64,000 nucleotides of DNA from Vibrionales bacterium SWAT-3 (GTDB lineage Bacteria; Pseudomonadota; Gammaproteobacteria; Enterobacterales; Vibrionaceae). The stretch lies in NCBI GenBank assembly GCA_000169995.1, contig AAZW01000001.1, positions 1-64,000 on the forward strand. Direction: 5' to 3'. This document shows positions 10,316 through 19,433 of this stretch, in pieces. Every line of letters starts with the position of its first letter. Positions within the stretch are counted from its first letter, which is position 1. The translations under genes and the position numbers were made by a program. The notes under the pieces are model-generated. The model was not told where the DNA came from. It searched no databases and saw nothing but the letters and a program-made list of their open reading frames with translations.

Positions 10316-11548
10316 CTATTTTTGGTAGTGAACGGCTGTGCGTTGTGACAATTCAACAATCACTTTCACCGCCTGTTCCATGCCTTGAATGGTAATGAAC
10401 TCGTGAATACCGTGGAAGTTGTAACCGCCAGTAAAGATATTCGGGCATGGTAAGCCCATAAATGACAAGCGAGCACCGTCTGTACCACCTCGGATCGGTT
10501 TGATCATCGGCTCCACATCGCACTCGATCATCGCTTGCTTCGCCAACTCAATAATATGTTGATGAGGTTCAACCATTTCTTTCATGTTGAAATAGCTATC
10601 GGTAAGAACCAATTCCACATGCCCTTTCTCTAGGCGCTCATTCAATTCATCCACTTTTTGTTGCATGAATGCCTTACGCGCTTCTACGCCTTCGCGTTCA
10701 AAGTCGCGAATGATGTAGCCAAGCTCAGAGCGAGCGACACCCATTTCAGCTGACTTCAAGTGGTAGAAACCTTCATAGCCTTCAGTGCATTCTGGCGTTT
10801 CTTGCGATGGCATCATCAATTGGAACTGCGCAGCGATGTTCATCGAGTTCACCATCTTACCTTTCGCAGTACCAGGGTGAACGTTCACGCCGTGACAGAT
10901 AACATCAGCACTCGTGGCATTGAAGTTCTCAAACTCCAGCTCACCAACGGGGCCGCCATCAATGGTGTACGCCCATTCGGCGCCAAACTTTTCTACATTA
11001 AATAAATCCGCACCACGACCAATCTCTTCGTCTGGCGTGAAACCAATGCAAATATCACCGTGTTTAATTTCAGGATTCGCTTTCAGGTAAGCGATAGCAC
11101 TGATGATTTCAGCGATACCTGCCTTATTGTCGGCACCAAGCAGAGTCGTACCATCGGTTGTAATAAGGTCATGACCATGAAGAGCATCAAGATCTGGGTA
11201 TTGGCTTGGATTTAAGCTCTCACCACTTGTGCCTAATTCTATCGTTCCGCCTTGGTAATCTCTAATCACCTGTGGTTTCACGTTCGCGCCGGATGCATCA
11301 GGAGCGGTATCCATGTGCGCGACAAAGCCAATCGCAGGTACTGGGAAATCGACGTTCGACGGCAGTTTCGCCATCAAATATCCATTTTCATCTAAAGACA
11401 CATCAACTAAGTCTAATGCGATCAATTCTGACTTTAAGGCTTCAGCAAAGGTGATTTGACCCGGTGAACTTGGGCACTGCTGATTAGAAGGATCGGATTT
11501 GGTATCAAAAGTAACGTAATTCAGAAAACGTTCTACTAGCTTTTCCAT
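10316..11548 (-). CDS. pepT: Peptidase T (tripeptide aminopeptidase)
   Basis: The 410-residue cytoplasmic zinc aminopeptidase of family M20 removes the N-terminal residue of tripeptides. The metal-binding HMD motif is at residues 78-80 (His78, Asp80), followed by [11 protein letters not shown] (bridging Asp), [11 protein letters not shown] (general base Glu and metal Glu), [14 protein letters not shown] and the C-terminal FHGIHEF histidine. All active-site residues seen in Escherichia coli PepT are present at nearly the same positions. It is a single-gene unit. Confidence 0.96.
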   Translation of the reverse strand: MEKLVERFLNYVTFDTKSDPSNQQCPSSPGQITFAEALKSELIALDLVDVSLDENGYLMAKLPSNVDFPVPAIGFVAHMDTAPDASGANVKPQVIRDYQGGTIELGTSGESLNPSQYPDLDALHGHDLITTDGTTLLGADNKAGIAEIISAIAYLKANPEIKHGDICIGFTPDEEIGRGADLFNVEKFGAEWAYTIDGGPVGELEFENFNATSADVICHGVNVHPGTAKGKMVNSMNIAAQFQLMMPSQETPECTEGYEGFYHLKSAEMGVARSELGYIIRDFEREGVEARKAFMQQKVDELNERLEKGHVELVLTDSYFNMKEMVEPHQHIIELAKQAMIECDVEPMIKPIRGGTDGARLSFMGLPCPNIFTGGYNFHGIHEFITIQGMEQAVKVIVELSQRTAVHYQK

Positions 11549-11896
11549 AACTCATCTCACCATGGATTAAGTAATTGATTTACTGACCTAATTATTATGT
11601 AGATAGGCGATGTATTGTTAAATAAATACGTACGCAGAGTCAGTAGCGAGGTTTTTCATCTTACGCCCCTGACTATCTATGTAATTGCTCTAAATCATTA
11701 TTGTGCGAAATTAGACGAGCTTCCTATACTGAAATCAGAGGGTTTCGTCAGTTCCAATATTGCATACGGATGATAAGCGATCGCTTTGTACGCATTCTAC
11801 GCCCTTCGCTCTCAGCCTAAAAAAAGTACAAAGTGGATGATGATCACAATTTATCCCTGATGCAGAATCTGTCATACGTTACACGGAGACACAGTT
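11549..11896. other. Intergenic region upstream of pepT and of a small gene
   Basis: This 348-bp stretch contains the pepT promoter side and the leader of the small gene at 11897. I see no recognisable RNA gene, repeat or riboswitch in it. Confidence 0.5.
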
Positions 11897-12043
11897 ATGA
11901 CGATTAATAAGTATTTTATTTTTTCTCCTCAAGCCTCTGAGGAAGCACTTCAACCAGTATTGACTGAGAAAGAAGTTCAAAGGCAGGAAGCTCTAAGGCT
12001 CGCGCAATCCCAAGGTGGGTTTGATACCAACGCGACCTCGTAA
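11897..12043 (+). CDS. Small hypothetical protein, 48 residues
   Basis: An ATG with GGAG eight to nine bases upstream opens a 48-codon frame ending in TAA. The product starts MTINKYFIFSPQASEEALQ and is rich in glutamine and glutamate, suggesting a soluble helical peptide; it has no signal or membrane segment. A hairpin follows about 40 bp downstream. Family unknown. The ribosome site, the terminator and its isolation between two long gene-free stretches support it as real, but only moderately. Confidence 0.5.
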   Translation: MTINKYFIFSPQASEEALQPVLTEKEVQRQEALRLAQSQGGFDTNATS

Positions 12044-12081
12044 CTTGATAATACTCAGAACGTATTTATAGAACCCCTAAT

Positions 12082-12118
12082 AAAGAGCTCTACTTCTCTA
12101 TGATGTAGAGCTCTTTGT
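12082..12118 (+). terminator. Hairpin, probable terminator of the 48-residue gene
   Basis: A 12-bp perfect stem (AAAGAGCTCTAC/GTAGAGCTCTTT) with an 11-nt loop. The T tract after it is short (TTTGTCT), so termination strength is uncertain. Confidence 0.6.
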
Positions 12119-12412
12119 CTATAGACCTTTCTTCTCTGTTCCCAATAAGTCCTATTCAGGCGGCAGCCTATTCGCACTCTTTCCTTTCCGACCTTCGCCC
12201 ATACCTGTATCTATACCTGCCCCTATAGTTACTCGAGTACATCGCCATCTCATTTATCGCACTGAGAAATGAATCATTAAACTTCCCCAAGCCATACCTT
12301 GTCGTGCCATTTTGTGCTAATAATTCATATTCGTTTTCATTCCTCACTCGCCCTCTTTTCAAATACTTTTATGCGAGTACCAGAGAACTTAACCACAGGA
12401 ATCCCGAATTCA

Positions 12413-13465
12413 ATGGAATATTCAAAACTAGGAAGTAGTCAAATTCCCGTTTCCCGAATCTGTCTTGGTAGCATGACTTGGGGGCTGCAAAACACGCAAC
12501 AGCAAGCCGACCAACAGATCGAATACGCACTAAGTCAAGGCATTAACTTTATTGATACGGCAGAAATGTACGCGGTTCCGCCTTCTCCAGATACCTACGG
12601 AAAAACAGAAGCGATTATCGGTAACTGGTTGTCTCGTAATCCGCAGCGCCGCCAAGAGTTAATCATTGCGAGTAAAATAGCAGGGCCAGGGCTACCTTGG
12701 GTTCGAGATGGTGGACCGATAACCGGTGGAGCTGTGATCGCCGCGGTTGATGCGTCATTACAACGCCTACAAACCGACTATATTGATCTTTACCAACTTC
12801 ACTGGCCAAATCGCACCACACCTCACTTTGGTAAGCATTTCCCTAATCACATTCGATTCAGCGACATCGACCGACAACAGCATGAAGCTGAAATGTTGGA
12901 GATCTTACAAGCTCTGGCAAGCTGTATTAAAGCCGGCAAAATCCGCCACGTTGGTCTATCCGATGACAGCACTTGGGGCATTAACACTTACCTTAAGTTA
13001 GCCGAGAAGCATGACTTGCCGCGTATGGTCTCTATCCAAAATGAATTCAGCCTGCTACACACGAAAGACTGGCCATATTTGATTGAAAACTGCGTGCATG
13101 AAGACGTCGCTTACTTACCGTGGTCACCTTTGGCGGCCGGTATGCTTAGTGGCAAATACATTGATGGTGCAAGGCCGGAAGGCAGCCGTTGGACTTACAT
13201 GCAGCGCAAAGGCATTTTCCGTGATACTGAATTGGCTAATGAAGCAGTTAAAGGCTACGTAGAAGTGGCAAACACTCATGGATTCACGCCGAGTCAGCTC
13301 GCCTTAGCATGGTGTAACCAAGTAGATGGCGTTACCTCAACCATTATTGGTGCAACTACCATGGAACAGCTTAAAGAGAACATAGCAGCGTTCAGCAAGC
13401 AGCTTTCTGAAGAGATTCTGACTGATATCAACACCGTCTTTAAGCGTTATCCTGTACCGTATTAA
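12413..13465 (+). CDS. tas: Aldo/keto reductase of the Tas family
   Basis: The 350-residue protein is an NADPH-dependent aldo/keto reductase with a TIM-barrel fold. It matches the Tas group in length, in the start (MEYSKLGSSQIPVSRICLGSMTWG) and in the catalytic-region segments INFIDTAEMYAVPP (Asp and Tyr) and YIDLYQLHWP. Cofactor-site segments WSPLAAGMLSGKY and IIGATTMEQLKENI are present. The start at 12413 follows the family alignment; the upstream in-frame extension to 12299 has no homologous sequence. Physiological substrate unknown. Monocistronic with its own terminator. Confidence 0.9.
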   Translation: MEYSKLGSSQIPVSRICLGSMTWGLQNTQQQADQQIEYALSQGINFIDTAEMYAVPPSPDTYGKTEAIIGNWLSRNPQRRQELIIASKIAGPGLPWVRDGGPITGGAVIAAVDASLQRLQTDYIDLYQLHWPNRTTPHFGKHFPNHIRFSDIDRQQHEAEMLEILQALASCIKAGKIRHVGLSDDSTWGINTYLKLAEKHDLPRMVSIQNEFSLLHTKDWPYLIENCVHEDVAYLPWSPLAAGMLSGKYIDGARPEGSRWTYMQRKGIFRDTELANEAVKGYVEVANTHGFTPSQLALAWCNQVDGVTSTIIGATTMEQLKENIAAFSKQLSEEILTDINTVFKRYPVPY

Positions 13466-13516
13466 GCAGTAGGTTAAGCTTATCAGGTTCTGTTGAGCTT
13501 AAGTTGATCCTATAAG

Positions 13517-13546
13517 AGCGCACTATTTAGTGCGCTTTTGTTTTTT
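13517..13546 (+). terminator. Rho-independent terminator of tas
   Basis: An 8-bp perfect stem (AGCGCACT/AGTGCGCT) with a 4-nt loop is followed by TTTTGTTTTTT. Confidence 0.9.
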
Positions 13547-13649
13547 AAGTGGGTCGCTTTTGCTTTTATATGGATCGCATTGGCTTATCGCACTTTTGGT
13601 TATCTAACCTTTGCTCTATAATGCGCGGGCTTATATCTAGGATAAAAAC

Positions 13650-14384
13650 ATGATTTCAAAAAACCAATTAAAACTCCTTCGTGCTTTGGGCCAAAAGAAA
13701 CAACGTAAAGCCCACGGCTTGTTTCTAGTTCAAGGTGAAAAGAACGTTCTTGAACTGTTCAATAGTGACTTAGTCGTAAAGAACGTCTTCGCTACTGCTG
13801 ATTTCTTATCTGAGAATCACGCATCACTGATTGAGTTTGATTGTGTTGAAGCCTCGCTAGACGACCTAACCAAAGCAAGCACTCTAGTAAGTAACAATGC
13901 AGCGATTGCTGTGGTTGAGATTCCAAAGGTTGAATTACCAGAAGCGAAAGGCTTAATGATTGCGTTGGATGGTGTTTCTGACCCAGGTAACCTAGGTACG
14001 ATTATTCGCGTGGCAGACTGGTATGGCATTAAGCATATCGTTGCGAGCAGCGATTGCGCAGACCCATACAACCCTAAAACGATCAGTGCAACTATGGGTA
14101 GCTTTGGCCGAGTACACATAAGCCAAACGGACTTACCAGCTTACTTAGAGCAAGCGAACCTGCCGGTTTACGGTGCTTTCTTAGAAGGTGAAAGTGTTCA
14201 TAAGACTGACTTCACTGCCAACGGTATTTTGCTGATGGGCAGCGAGTCTCACGGTATCCGTGAACACGCCGCTAAGTTCGTGACCGATAAGATTACGATT
14301 CCAGCATTCGGTGGCGCAGAGTCTTTAAACGTGGCGATGGCGACAGGTATTATCCTCGACAACATGCGTCGTCAACATAGCTAA
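13650..14384 (+). CDS. SPOUT-class RNA 2'-O-methyltransferase (TrmH/SpoU family)
   Basis: The 244-residue protein has an N-terminal substrate-binding domain (QLKLLRALGQKKQRKAHGLFLVQGEKNV) and a C-terminal SpoU methyltransferase domain. The three SpoU motifs are visible: LDGVSDPGNLGTIIRVADW, ILLMGSESHGI and IPAFGGAESLNVAMATGI, which form the knotted AdoMet-binding site. It should methylate a ribose in rRNA or tRNA. The exact target cannot be told from sequence. AGGAT lies seven bases before the ATG. A pair of long direct repeats follows it. Confidence 0.9.
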   Translation: MISKNQLKLLRALGQKKQRKAHGLFLVQGEKNVLELFNSDLVVKNVFATADFLSENHASLIEFDCVEASLDDLTKASTLVSNNAAIAVVEIPKVELPEAKGLMIALDGVSDPGNLGTIIRVADWYGIKHIVASSDCADPYNPKTISATMGSFGRVHISQTDLPAYLEQANLPVYGAFLEGESVHKTDFTANGILLMGSESHGIREHAAKFVTDKITIPAFGGAESLNVAMATGIILDNMRRQHS

Positions 14385-14400
14385 CCAATTCAAAGTTAAA

Positions 14401-14472
14401 CGACTAGCCAGAATTCACGGATATAAAGAGCAAGATTCCCTATCTTGCTCGTCCCTCGCAGTAGGGAATGAC
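14401..14472 (+). repeat. 72-bp intergenic direct repeat, copy 1
   Basis: First of two copies, 61 of 72 positions identical. Inside is an inverted pair ATTCCCTA/TAGGGAAT separated by about 20 bases, so transcripts would fold into a long hairpin. The spacing to copy 2 is 51 bp. Confidence 0.85.
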
Positions 14473-14523
14473 GAACTTCAACTGAGCTTCATCGTCAGTA
14501 TAGTTAATAGAATCAAGAATATA

Positions 14524-14595
14524 CGACTAGCCAGAGTTAGCGGATACAAAGAGTAAGATTCCCTATCATATTTGTCTCTCGCAGTAGGGAGTGAC
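14524..14595 (+). repeat. 72-bp intergenic direct repeat, copy 2
   Basis: Second copy, keeping the ATTCCCTA/TAGGGAGT inverted pair with one G-T wobble. Most differences fall in the loop region, as expected if the stem is what is conserved. Confidence 0.85.
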
Positions 14596-14702
14596 AAGGG
14601 AAACAGTTTCGAGGCAAAGTTTATATCAGCCGTCATCGTCAAGAAGTAGGGACGACTGAGTCGGGGATCTTTTTTAGGTGAGGTTTATTTCAGATAGCAG
14701 AA

Positions 14703-15026
14703 TTACTTCTCTAGCATTGCCAACTTATCAGGCACACCATTCCATTTTTCCGCATCATCCATTGCTGGTTTTACTTCTGTTTGCACGGGCCAAATCTCAG
14801 CAAGTTCTGCGTTCACTTCAATGAAAATCTTTTGATCTTCAGGCAGTTCATCTTCTTGGAAGATCGCTTGAGCATCACATTCAGGTACACATAAACCACA
14901 ATCGATACATTCGATCGGGTTAATTACCATGAAGTTTGGGCCTTCATGGAACGCATCTGCGGGACACACTGCCACAAAGTCTGTGTATTTACATTGAATA
15001 CAATTATCGCCTACGACAAATGCCAT
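14703..15026 (-). CDS. fdxA: FdxA-type ferredoxin with an altered 3Fe-4S ligand
   Basis: The 107-residue protein matches the seven-iron ferredoxins in length and in [19 protein letters not shown]. Cys21, Cys40, Cys43 and Cys46 correspond to the [4Fe-4S] ligands. Cys9 and Cys50 correspond to two of the three [3Fe-4S] ligands, and Cys12 to a free cysteine. The third [3Fe-4S] ligand, normally Cys in KYTDC, is Phe17 here (codon TTT), and the usual second free cysteine is Ala25. It is a low-potential electron carrier; its partner is not evident from context, since neighbouring genes are on other transcripts. Confidence 0.85.
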   Translation of the reverse strand: MAFVVGDNCIQCKYTDFVAVCPADAFHEGPNFMVINPIECIDCGLCVPECDAQAIFQEDELPEDQKIFIEVNAELAEIWPVQTEVKPAMDDAEKWNGVPDKLAMLEK

Positions 15027-15282
15027 GATGCTCTGCTCTATAAGTTAGTCAAAATTGAAGAATGGGGATAATACTCATCCCAAAGCAAAATTCAACATCA
15101 TACGGCTCTAATATCATGTCTATTTGCTTCATGTTTCCAAATTAGTATGACAGATAAATCAAATTCTCGTAAAATGCGCGCCATTGTGAGCTTATCGCTT
15201 CTTCCCAACATCAGTGTTACACCAAACTCTGCATTCACTAGAAGCGGTCTAGCTAAGACACCTATAAGAACGAGACATCGAA

Positions 15283-16914
15283 ATGATACGTTTAACCGAA
15301 ATTAAACTTCCACTAGACCACGAAGAGTCTGCCATTCAAGAAGCGATTGAAGCGAAGCTTGGCATCAACTCAGATCAGGTTATCTCTTTTAATATCTTTA
15401 AACGTGGCTACGATGCTCGTAAGAAATCAAAGATCCTGCTTATCTACACGCTGGACGTTCTCGTTGAAAACGAAGCTGAGCTACTAGAAGCCTTTATCAG
15501 CGACCCACACGTAAAAGTGACTCCTGACATGGAGTACAAGTTTGTCGCTAAAGCTGTTGAGAATCAAACTGAGCGCCCTGTTGTTATCGGCTTTGGCCCT
15601 TGTGGTCTATTCGCTGGTCTAGTGCTTGCTCAAATGGGTTTCAACCCAATCATCGTTGAGCGTGGTAAAGAAGTTCGTGAACGTACTAAAGATACTTTTG
15701 GTTTCTGGCGTAAGCGCACTTTGAACACGGAATCAAACGTACAGTTTGGTGAAGGTGGCGCTGGTACATTCTCTGACGGTAAGCTATACAGCCAAGTAAA
15801 AGATCCAAAACACTACGGCCGTAAAGTAATCGAAGAGTTCGTTGCAGCTGGTGCACCAGAAGAGATCCTATACGTAAGTAAGCCGCACATCGGTACCTTC
15901 AAACTGGTTACCATGATCGAAAAGATGCGTGCTTCTATCATTGAACTAGGTGGCGAAATCCGCTTCAGCACTCGCGTAGACGATGTTCACATGGAAGACG
16001 GTCAAATCACTGGCTTAACGCTGTCTAACGGTGAAGAAATCAAATCTCGCCACGTTGTACTGGCTGTTGGTCACAGTGCTCGTGATACATTTGAAATGCT
16101 GCACGACCGTGGTGTTTACATGGAAGCGAAACCTTTCTCTGTTGGTTTCCGTATCGAACACAAACAGTCAATGATTGATGAAGCTCGTTTTGGTAAGAAC
16201 GCAGGCAACCCAATTCTAGGTGCTGCGGACTACAAACTGGTTCACCACTGCAAGAATGGCCGCACTGTATACAGCTTCTGTATGTGCCCAGGTGGTACTG
16301 TGGTTGCAGCAACCTCTGAAGAAGGTCGCGTTGTAACTAACGGTATGAGCCAGTACTCTCGTGCGGAACGTAACGCAAACAGCGCAATCGTTGTTGGTAT
16401 CGATCCAGAACGCGATTACCCAGGTGACGCTCTAGCGGGTATCCGTTTACAACGTGAGCTAGAAAGCGGTGCTTATGTTCTTGGCGGCGAAAACTACGAT
16501 GCACCAGCACAGAAAATTGGCGACTTCCTGAAAGGCAGCGATCCAAGTGCAATCGGTGAAGTACAACCGTCTTTCACACCGGGTATCCACCTAACAGACA
16601 TTTCAAAAGCGCTGCCTGATTTTGCTATCGAAGCGATTCGTGAAGCGATCCCAGCGTTCGAGAAGAAGATCAAAGGCTTCTCTACGCCAGACGGCCTACT
16701 AACTGGTGTTGAGACGCGTACGTCTTCTCCTGTATGCATCAAGCGCGGCAAAGACTACCAAAGCATCAACCTTAAGGGCTTCTTCCCTGCAGGTGAAGGC
16801 GCAGGTTACGCAGGCGGTATCCTGTCTGCTGGTATCGACGGTATTAAAGTTGCTGAAGCTTTAGCACTGTCTATGGCAGAACAGAACCAAGCTGAGAAGA
16901 TTGAGATCGCTTAA
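15283..16914 (+). CDS. FAD-dependent oxidoreductase of the COG2509 type
   Basis: The 543-residue cytoplasmic flavoprotein has an N-terminal domain of about 95 residues, then a Rossmann FAD-binding site (VVIGFGPCGLFAGLVLAQMG with the acidic end VERG), a conserved QFGEGGAGTFSDGKLYS segment and a C-terminal GEGAGYAGGILSAGIDG that closes the FAD site. This layout is that of the uncharacterised FAD-dependent dehydrogenases. Substrate is unknown. It is a single gene, divergent from fdxA (256 bp apart), which raises a possible but unproven functional link. Confidence 0.88.
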   Translation: MIRLTEIKLPLDHEESAIQEAIEAKLGINSDQVISFNIFKRGYDARKKSKILLIYTLDVLVENEAELLEAFISDPHVKVTPDMEYKFVAKAVENQTERPVVIGFGPCGLFAGLVLAQMGFNPIIVERGKEVRERTKDTFGFWRKRTLNTESNVQFGEGGAGTFSDGKLYSQVKDPKHYGRKVIEEFVAAGAPEEILYVSKPHIGTFKLVTMIEKMRASIIELGGEIRFSTRVDDVHMEDGQITGLTLSNGEEIKSRHVVLAVGHSARDTFEMLHDRGVYMEAKPFSVGFRIEHKQSMIDEARFGKNAGNPILGAADYKLVHHCKNGRTVYSFCMCPGGTVVAATSEEGRVVTNGMSQYSRAERNANSAIVVGIDPERDYPGDALAGIRLQRELESGAYVLGGENYDAPAQKIGDFLKGSDPSAIGEVQPSFTPGIHLTDISKALPDFAIEAIREAIPAFEKKIKGFSTPDGLLTGVETRTSSPVCIKRGKDYQSINLKGFFPAGEGAGYAGGILSAGIDGIKVAEALALSMAEQNQAEKIEIA

Positions 16915-16944
16915 GAGCTCAGTTAACGAACTAAAGAAAATATC

Positions 16945-16970
16945 AAAAAGGGCTCAATGAGCCCTTTTTT
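16945..16970 (+). terminator. Rho-independent terminator, usable in both directions
   Basis: The stem AAAAGGGCTC/GAGCCCTTTT with a short loop is followed by further T. It lies between the FAD oxidoreductase and the convergent bluB. Confidence 0.92.
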
Positions 16971-17002
16971 AGATCTTAATATCAACCTTCCTGGCGTAGC
17001 GT

Positions 17003-17671
17003 TTACTTTTCATCAGCCTCTAACGGCTTAGGGCTCCACTTCCCTTCATGAATCGCAGCATTAACATCTCTTCTTGGTAGCCACCCCATGGTTTCCAACT
17101 CAGGTTTGTCTTTGAAGTGATCAACGTAGCCGATACATAAGTACGCTACGATATCGATGCTCTCTGGTATATCTAGTGCATCACGTAGTGTTGAGTCGTG
17201 AAGGATACTTACCCACCCTAACCCTAGGTTTTCTGCCCTTGCCGCAAGCCATAAGTTTTGAACTGCACACACGGTGCTGTACAAATCCATATCTTGTTTA
17301 ATGGTTCTGCCGAGCACAACCTTTCCAGTTCGATTGCGATCGCATGTCACGCAGATGCCGATAGGCGATTCAACAATCCCCTCAAGCTTTAGGCGTTTAT
17401 ACATCGCCTGCTTTTCATCGGTAAACATTTCCGCTGACTCTGCATGCGCTTGATTGAAGCCTGCTTTGATCTGTTGCTTGGTTTCAATGTCGCGCACTAC
17501 AATAAAATCCCAAGGCTGCATAAAGCCGACGCTTGGGGCGTGGTGCGCGGCTGTTAAAACACGCATCAAAACGTCTTCAGGGATCTCATCAGGAAGAAAC
17601 TGACCACGAACATCTCGGCGAGAAAAAATCGTTTTATATACGGCTTCGCGTTCATCTGGTGTAATTTCCAT
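17003..17671 (-). CDS. bluB: 5,6-dimethylbenzimidazole synthase BluB
   Basis: The protein (222 residues from the ATG at 17671, 229 from 17692) is a flavin-destructase of the nitroreductase fold that makes the lower ligand of vitamin B12 from FMN. Family segments are FSRRDVRGQFLPDEIP, HHAPSVGFMQPWDFIVV, ARAENLGLGWVSIL and LETMGWLPRRDV. The start at 17671 is preferred because GGGAAG precedes it, while the upstream ATG has no ribosome site. No other cobalamin gene and no cobalamin riboswitch is visible nearby, so it probably supports B12 remodelling as a lone gene. Confidence 0.92.
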   Translation of the reverse strand: MEITPDEREAVYKTIFSRRDVRGQFLPDEIPEDVLMRVLTAAHHAPSVGFMQPWDFIVVRDIETKQQIKAGFNQAHAESAEMFTDEKQAMYKRLKLEGIVESPIGICVTCDRNRTGKVVLGRTIKQDMDLYSTVCAVQNLWLAARAENLGLGWVSILHDSTLRDALDIPESIDIVAYLCIGYVDHFKDKPELETMGWLPRRDVNAAIHEGKWSPKPLEADEK

Positions 17672-17735
17672 ACTTCCCTGTCTTATCGTCATCTTATTGA
17701 GCCAGTATTATCCAACTAAAGTGTGTATGTAGCTA

Positions 17736-18014
17736 GGGCGTGTTGACCTTTCGTGGTTAAATTTTGTTCGAGATAAAAGCGTTTTAATCGCGGCGAGGGA
17801 GAAGTAGCCTAGTCATTCTAAGCAAATCTCCCTCAACAAAGAGTAAAACGCTTTTTGCGGGGGCGCCCAGCTCGAACCCCTTCGGGCAGCGTTTGCTGGT
17901 CATTTTTACTACGTTATCGGCTTCTCATGTAGGCTAGCTACACATCGACGCCTCTGCCTTGTATAAATACCCAGCAACTCGCTGCAAAAATCAGCTCGAA
18001 AGATCAACATGCCC
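17736..18014. mobile_element. MITE, 279 bp, with terminal repeats of the IS5-family element at the right edge
   Basis: The ends GGGCGTGTTGACCTTTCG and, read inward from the other end, GGGCATGTTGATCTTTCG are inverted repeats with 16 of 18 matches, flanked by TA on both sides (17734-17735, 18015-18016). The same terminus starts the element at 63698. There is no transposase frame inside. The left half holds nested inverted repeats: AAAAGCGTTTTA (17775-17786) with TAAAACGCTTTT (17844-17855), and within them GAGGGAGA (17795-17802) with TCTCCCTC (17827-17834). It sits between bluB and the RhlE-type helicase gene, upstream of both. Confidence 0.88.
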
Positions 18015-18119
18015 TAGTAGTACACAAGCAACATGGTAGAATGCCGCCATTAATCTTATCCTTGTATAAGATTGTTGAACCTTTCCATCGCTATTTAGCC
18101 AAATCATACCGAGAAACTT

Positions 18120-19325
18120 ATGCCATTTTCCAAGCTTGGATTAAGCTCACCTATTGTTAAAGCCGTTGCAAAACAAGGCTACGAGAAGCCAACCTCTATT
18201 CAAGAAAAAGCAATTCCAATTGTACTTTCTGGCAAGAACCTTATTGCGGCAGCACAAACAGGTACAGGTAAAACTGCGAGCTTTGTTCTCCCTATCTTAG
18301 AAATGCTGAGTAAAGGTGAAACGCAACGTAAAAAACGCATCCGTGCTGTAATCCTTACACCAACGCGTGAGTTGGCGGTTCAGGTTGAGCAAAACATCAA
18401 GAAGTACGCGAAGTTTTTAAACCTAACGTCTTTAGCAATGTACGGTGGCGTCTCTTACCAACATCAAAAAGATCGTCTGATTGAAGGTGTTGATATTCTA
18501 GTGGCAACACCAGGACGTTTGATCGACATGTACGGACAGCGCGCGGTTCACTTTGATGAGGTTGAAGTGTTAGTACTGGATGAAGCAGACCGCATGCTAG
18601 ACATGGGTTTCATTGAAGACATCAACAAGATCATCGCTCGCTTACCGCAAGATGTGCAGAACCTGCTGTTCTCAGCAACCCTTTCGACACCAGTACGTGC
18701 ACTAGCGAAAAGTGCAATCAGTGACGCTGAAGAGATTTCAATTGCCAAGACAGACGCTTCGAAAGCGAACATTGAGCAATGGCTAGTAACAGTAGATAAA
18801 GATCGTAAGTCTGCACTACTGAGCCACATGATTACTGAAGGTAACTGGGATCAAGCGCTTATCTTCATCGAAACCAAGCATGGTGCTGCAAAATTGGTTG
18901 CTCAACTTGAGAAACGTGGCATTCAAGCTGAAGCGTTCCACAGTGGACGTAGCCAAGCGATTCGTGAAAAAATCTTAGCGGACTTTAAAAAAGGTCACCT
19001 TAAGTTCCTAGTGGCAACGGGCGTTGCTGCACGTGGTATTGATATCGATAACCTACCACGCGTTGTTAACTACGATATGCCTTTCCCAGCAGACGACTAC
19101 GTTCACCGTATTGGCCGTACAGGCCGTGCTGATGCAACAGGTGAAGCGATCTCTTTCTTATCAAAAGACAACTTCAAGAACCTATGCATTATCGAAAAGC
19201 GCCTTGGTCACTTGATTGAACGCCGCGTGGTTGAAGGTTTCGAACCACGTAAAGAAGTGCCTATTTCGGTGCTGAACTTTGTTCCTAAGAAGAAAAGAGA
19301 ACAGCAAGAAAAAGAAGGCAAGTAA
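18120..19325 (+). CDS. rhlE: DEAD-box RNA helicase, RhlE type
   Basis: The 401-residue ATP-dependent RNA helicase has the Q motif (GYEKPTSIQEKAIP), motif I AQTGTGKT at residues 45-52, PTRELA, GG, TPGR, DEAD near 154, SAT, and the C-terminal motifs ARGID and HRIGRTGRA. The short basic tail (KKKREQQEKEGK) and the RhlE-like core suggest a role in ribosome assembly or RNA turnover. A 12-bp-stem terminator lies 45 bp past the stop. The MITE ends about 100 bp upstream and could affect its promoter. Exact subfamily is less certain than the DEAD-box call. Confidence 0.9.
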   Translation: MPFSKLGLSSPIVKAVAKQGYEKPTSIQEKAIPIVLSGKNLIAAAQTGTGKTASFVLPILEMLSKGETQRKKRIRAVILTPTRELAVQVEQNIKKYAKFLNLTSLAMYGGVSYQHQKDRLIEGVDILVATPGRLIDMYGQRAVHFDEVEVLVLDEADRMLDMGFIEDINKIIARLPQDVQNLLFSATLSTPVRALAKSAISDAEEISIAKTDASKANIEQWLVTVDKDRKSALLSHMITEGNWDQALIFIETKHGAAKLVAQLEKRGIQAEAFHSGRSQAIREKILADFKKGHLKFLVATGVAARGIDIDNLPRVVNYDMPFPADDYVHRIGRTGRADATGEAISFLSKDNFKNLCIIEKRLGHLIERRVVEGFEPRKEVPISVLNFVPKKKREQQEKEGK

Positions 19326-19370
19326 TTAACCTAGCTTGATTTCAAGCCAAAGCGTATTGCCAAGTTATGA

Positions 19371-19404
19371 CAAAACGAAGCCAACTAAGGCTTCGTTTTG
19401 TTCT
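19371..19404 (+). terminator. Rho-independent terminator of the RhlE-type helicase gene
   Basis: A 12-bp perfect stem (CAAAACGAAGCC/GGCTTCGTTTTG) with a 6-nt loop, followed by T-rich sequence. Confidence 0.92.
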
Positions 19405-19433
19405 TTAGACCAGAGAGAGTTAGAGGGAAGCCA

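Noticed and set aside
12168..12362. 64-residue minus-strand frame upstream of tas, with arginine/tyrosine-rich end
   Set aside because: It starts at a TTG without a Shine-Dalgarno sequence, overlaps the tas promoter side and has low-complexity content; not enough to call a gene.
17672..18119. Cobalamin riboswitch upstream of bluB
   Set aside because: No B12-box-like conserved sequence was seen; the structured DNA there is the MITE.
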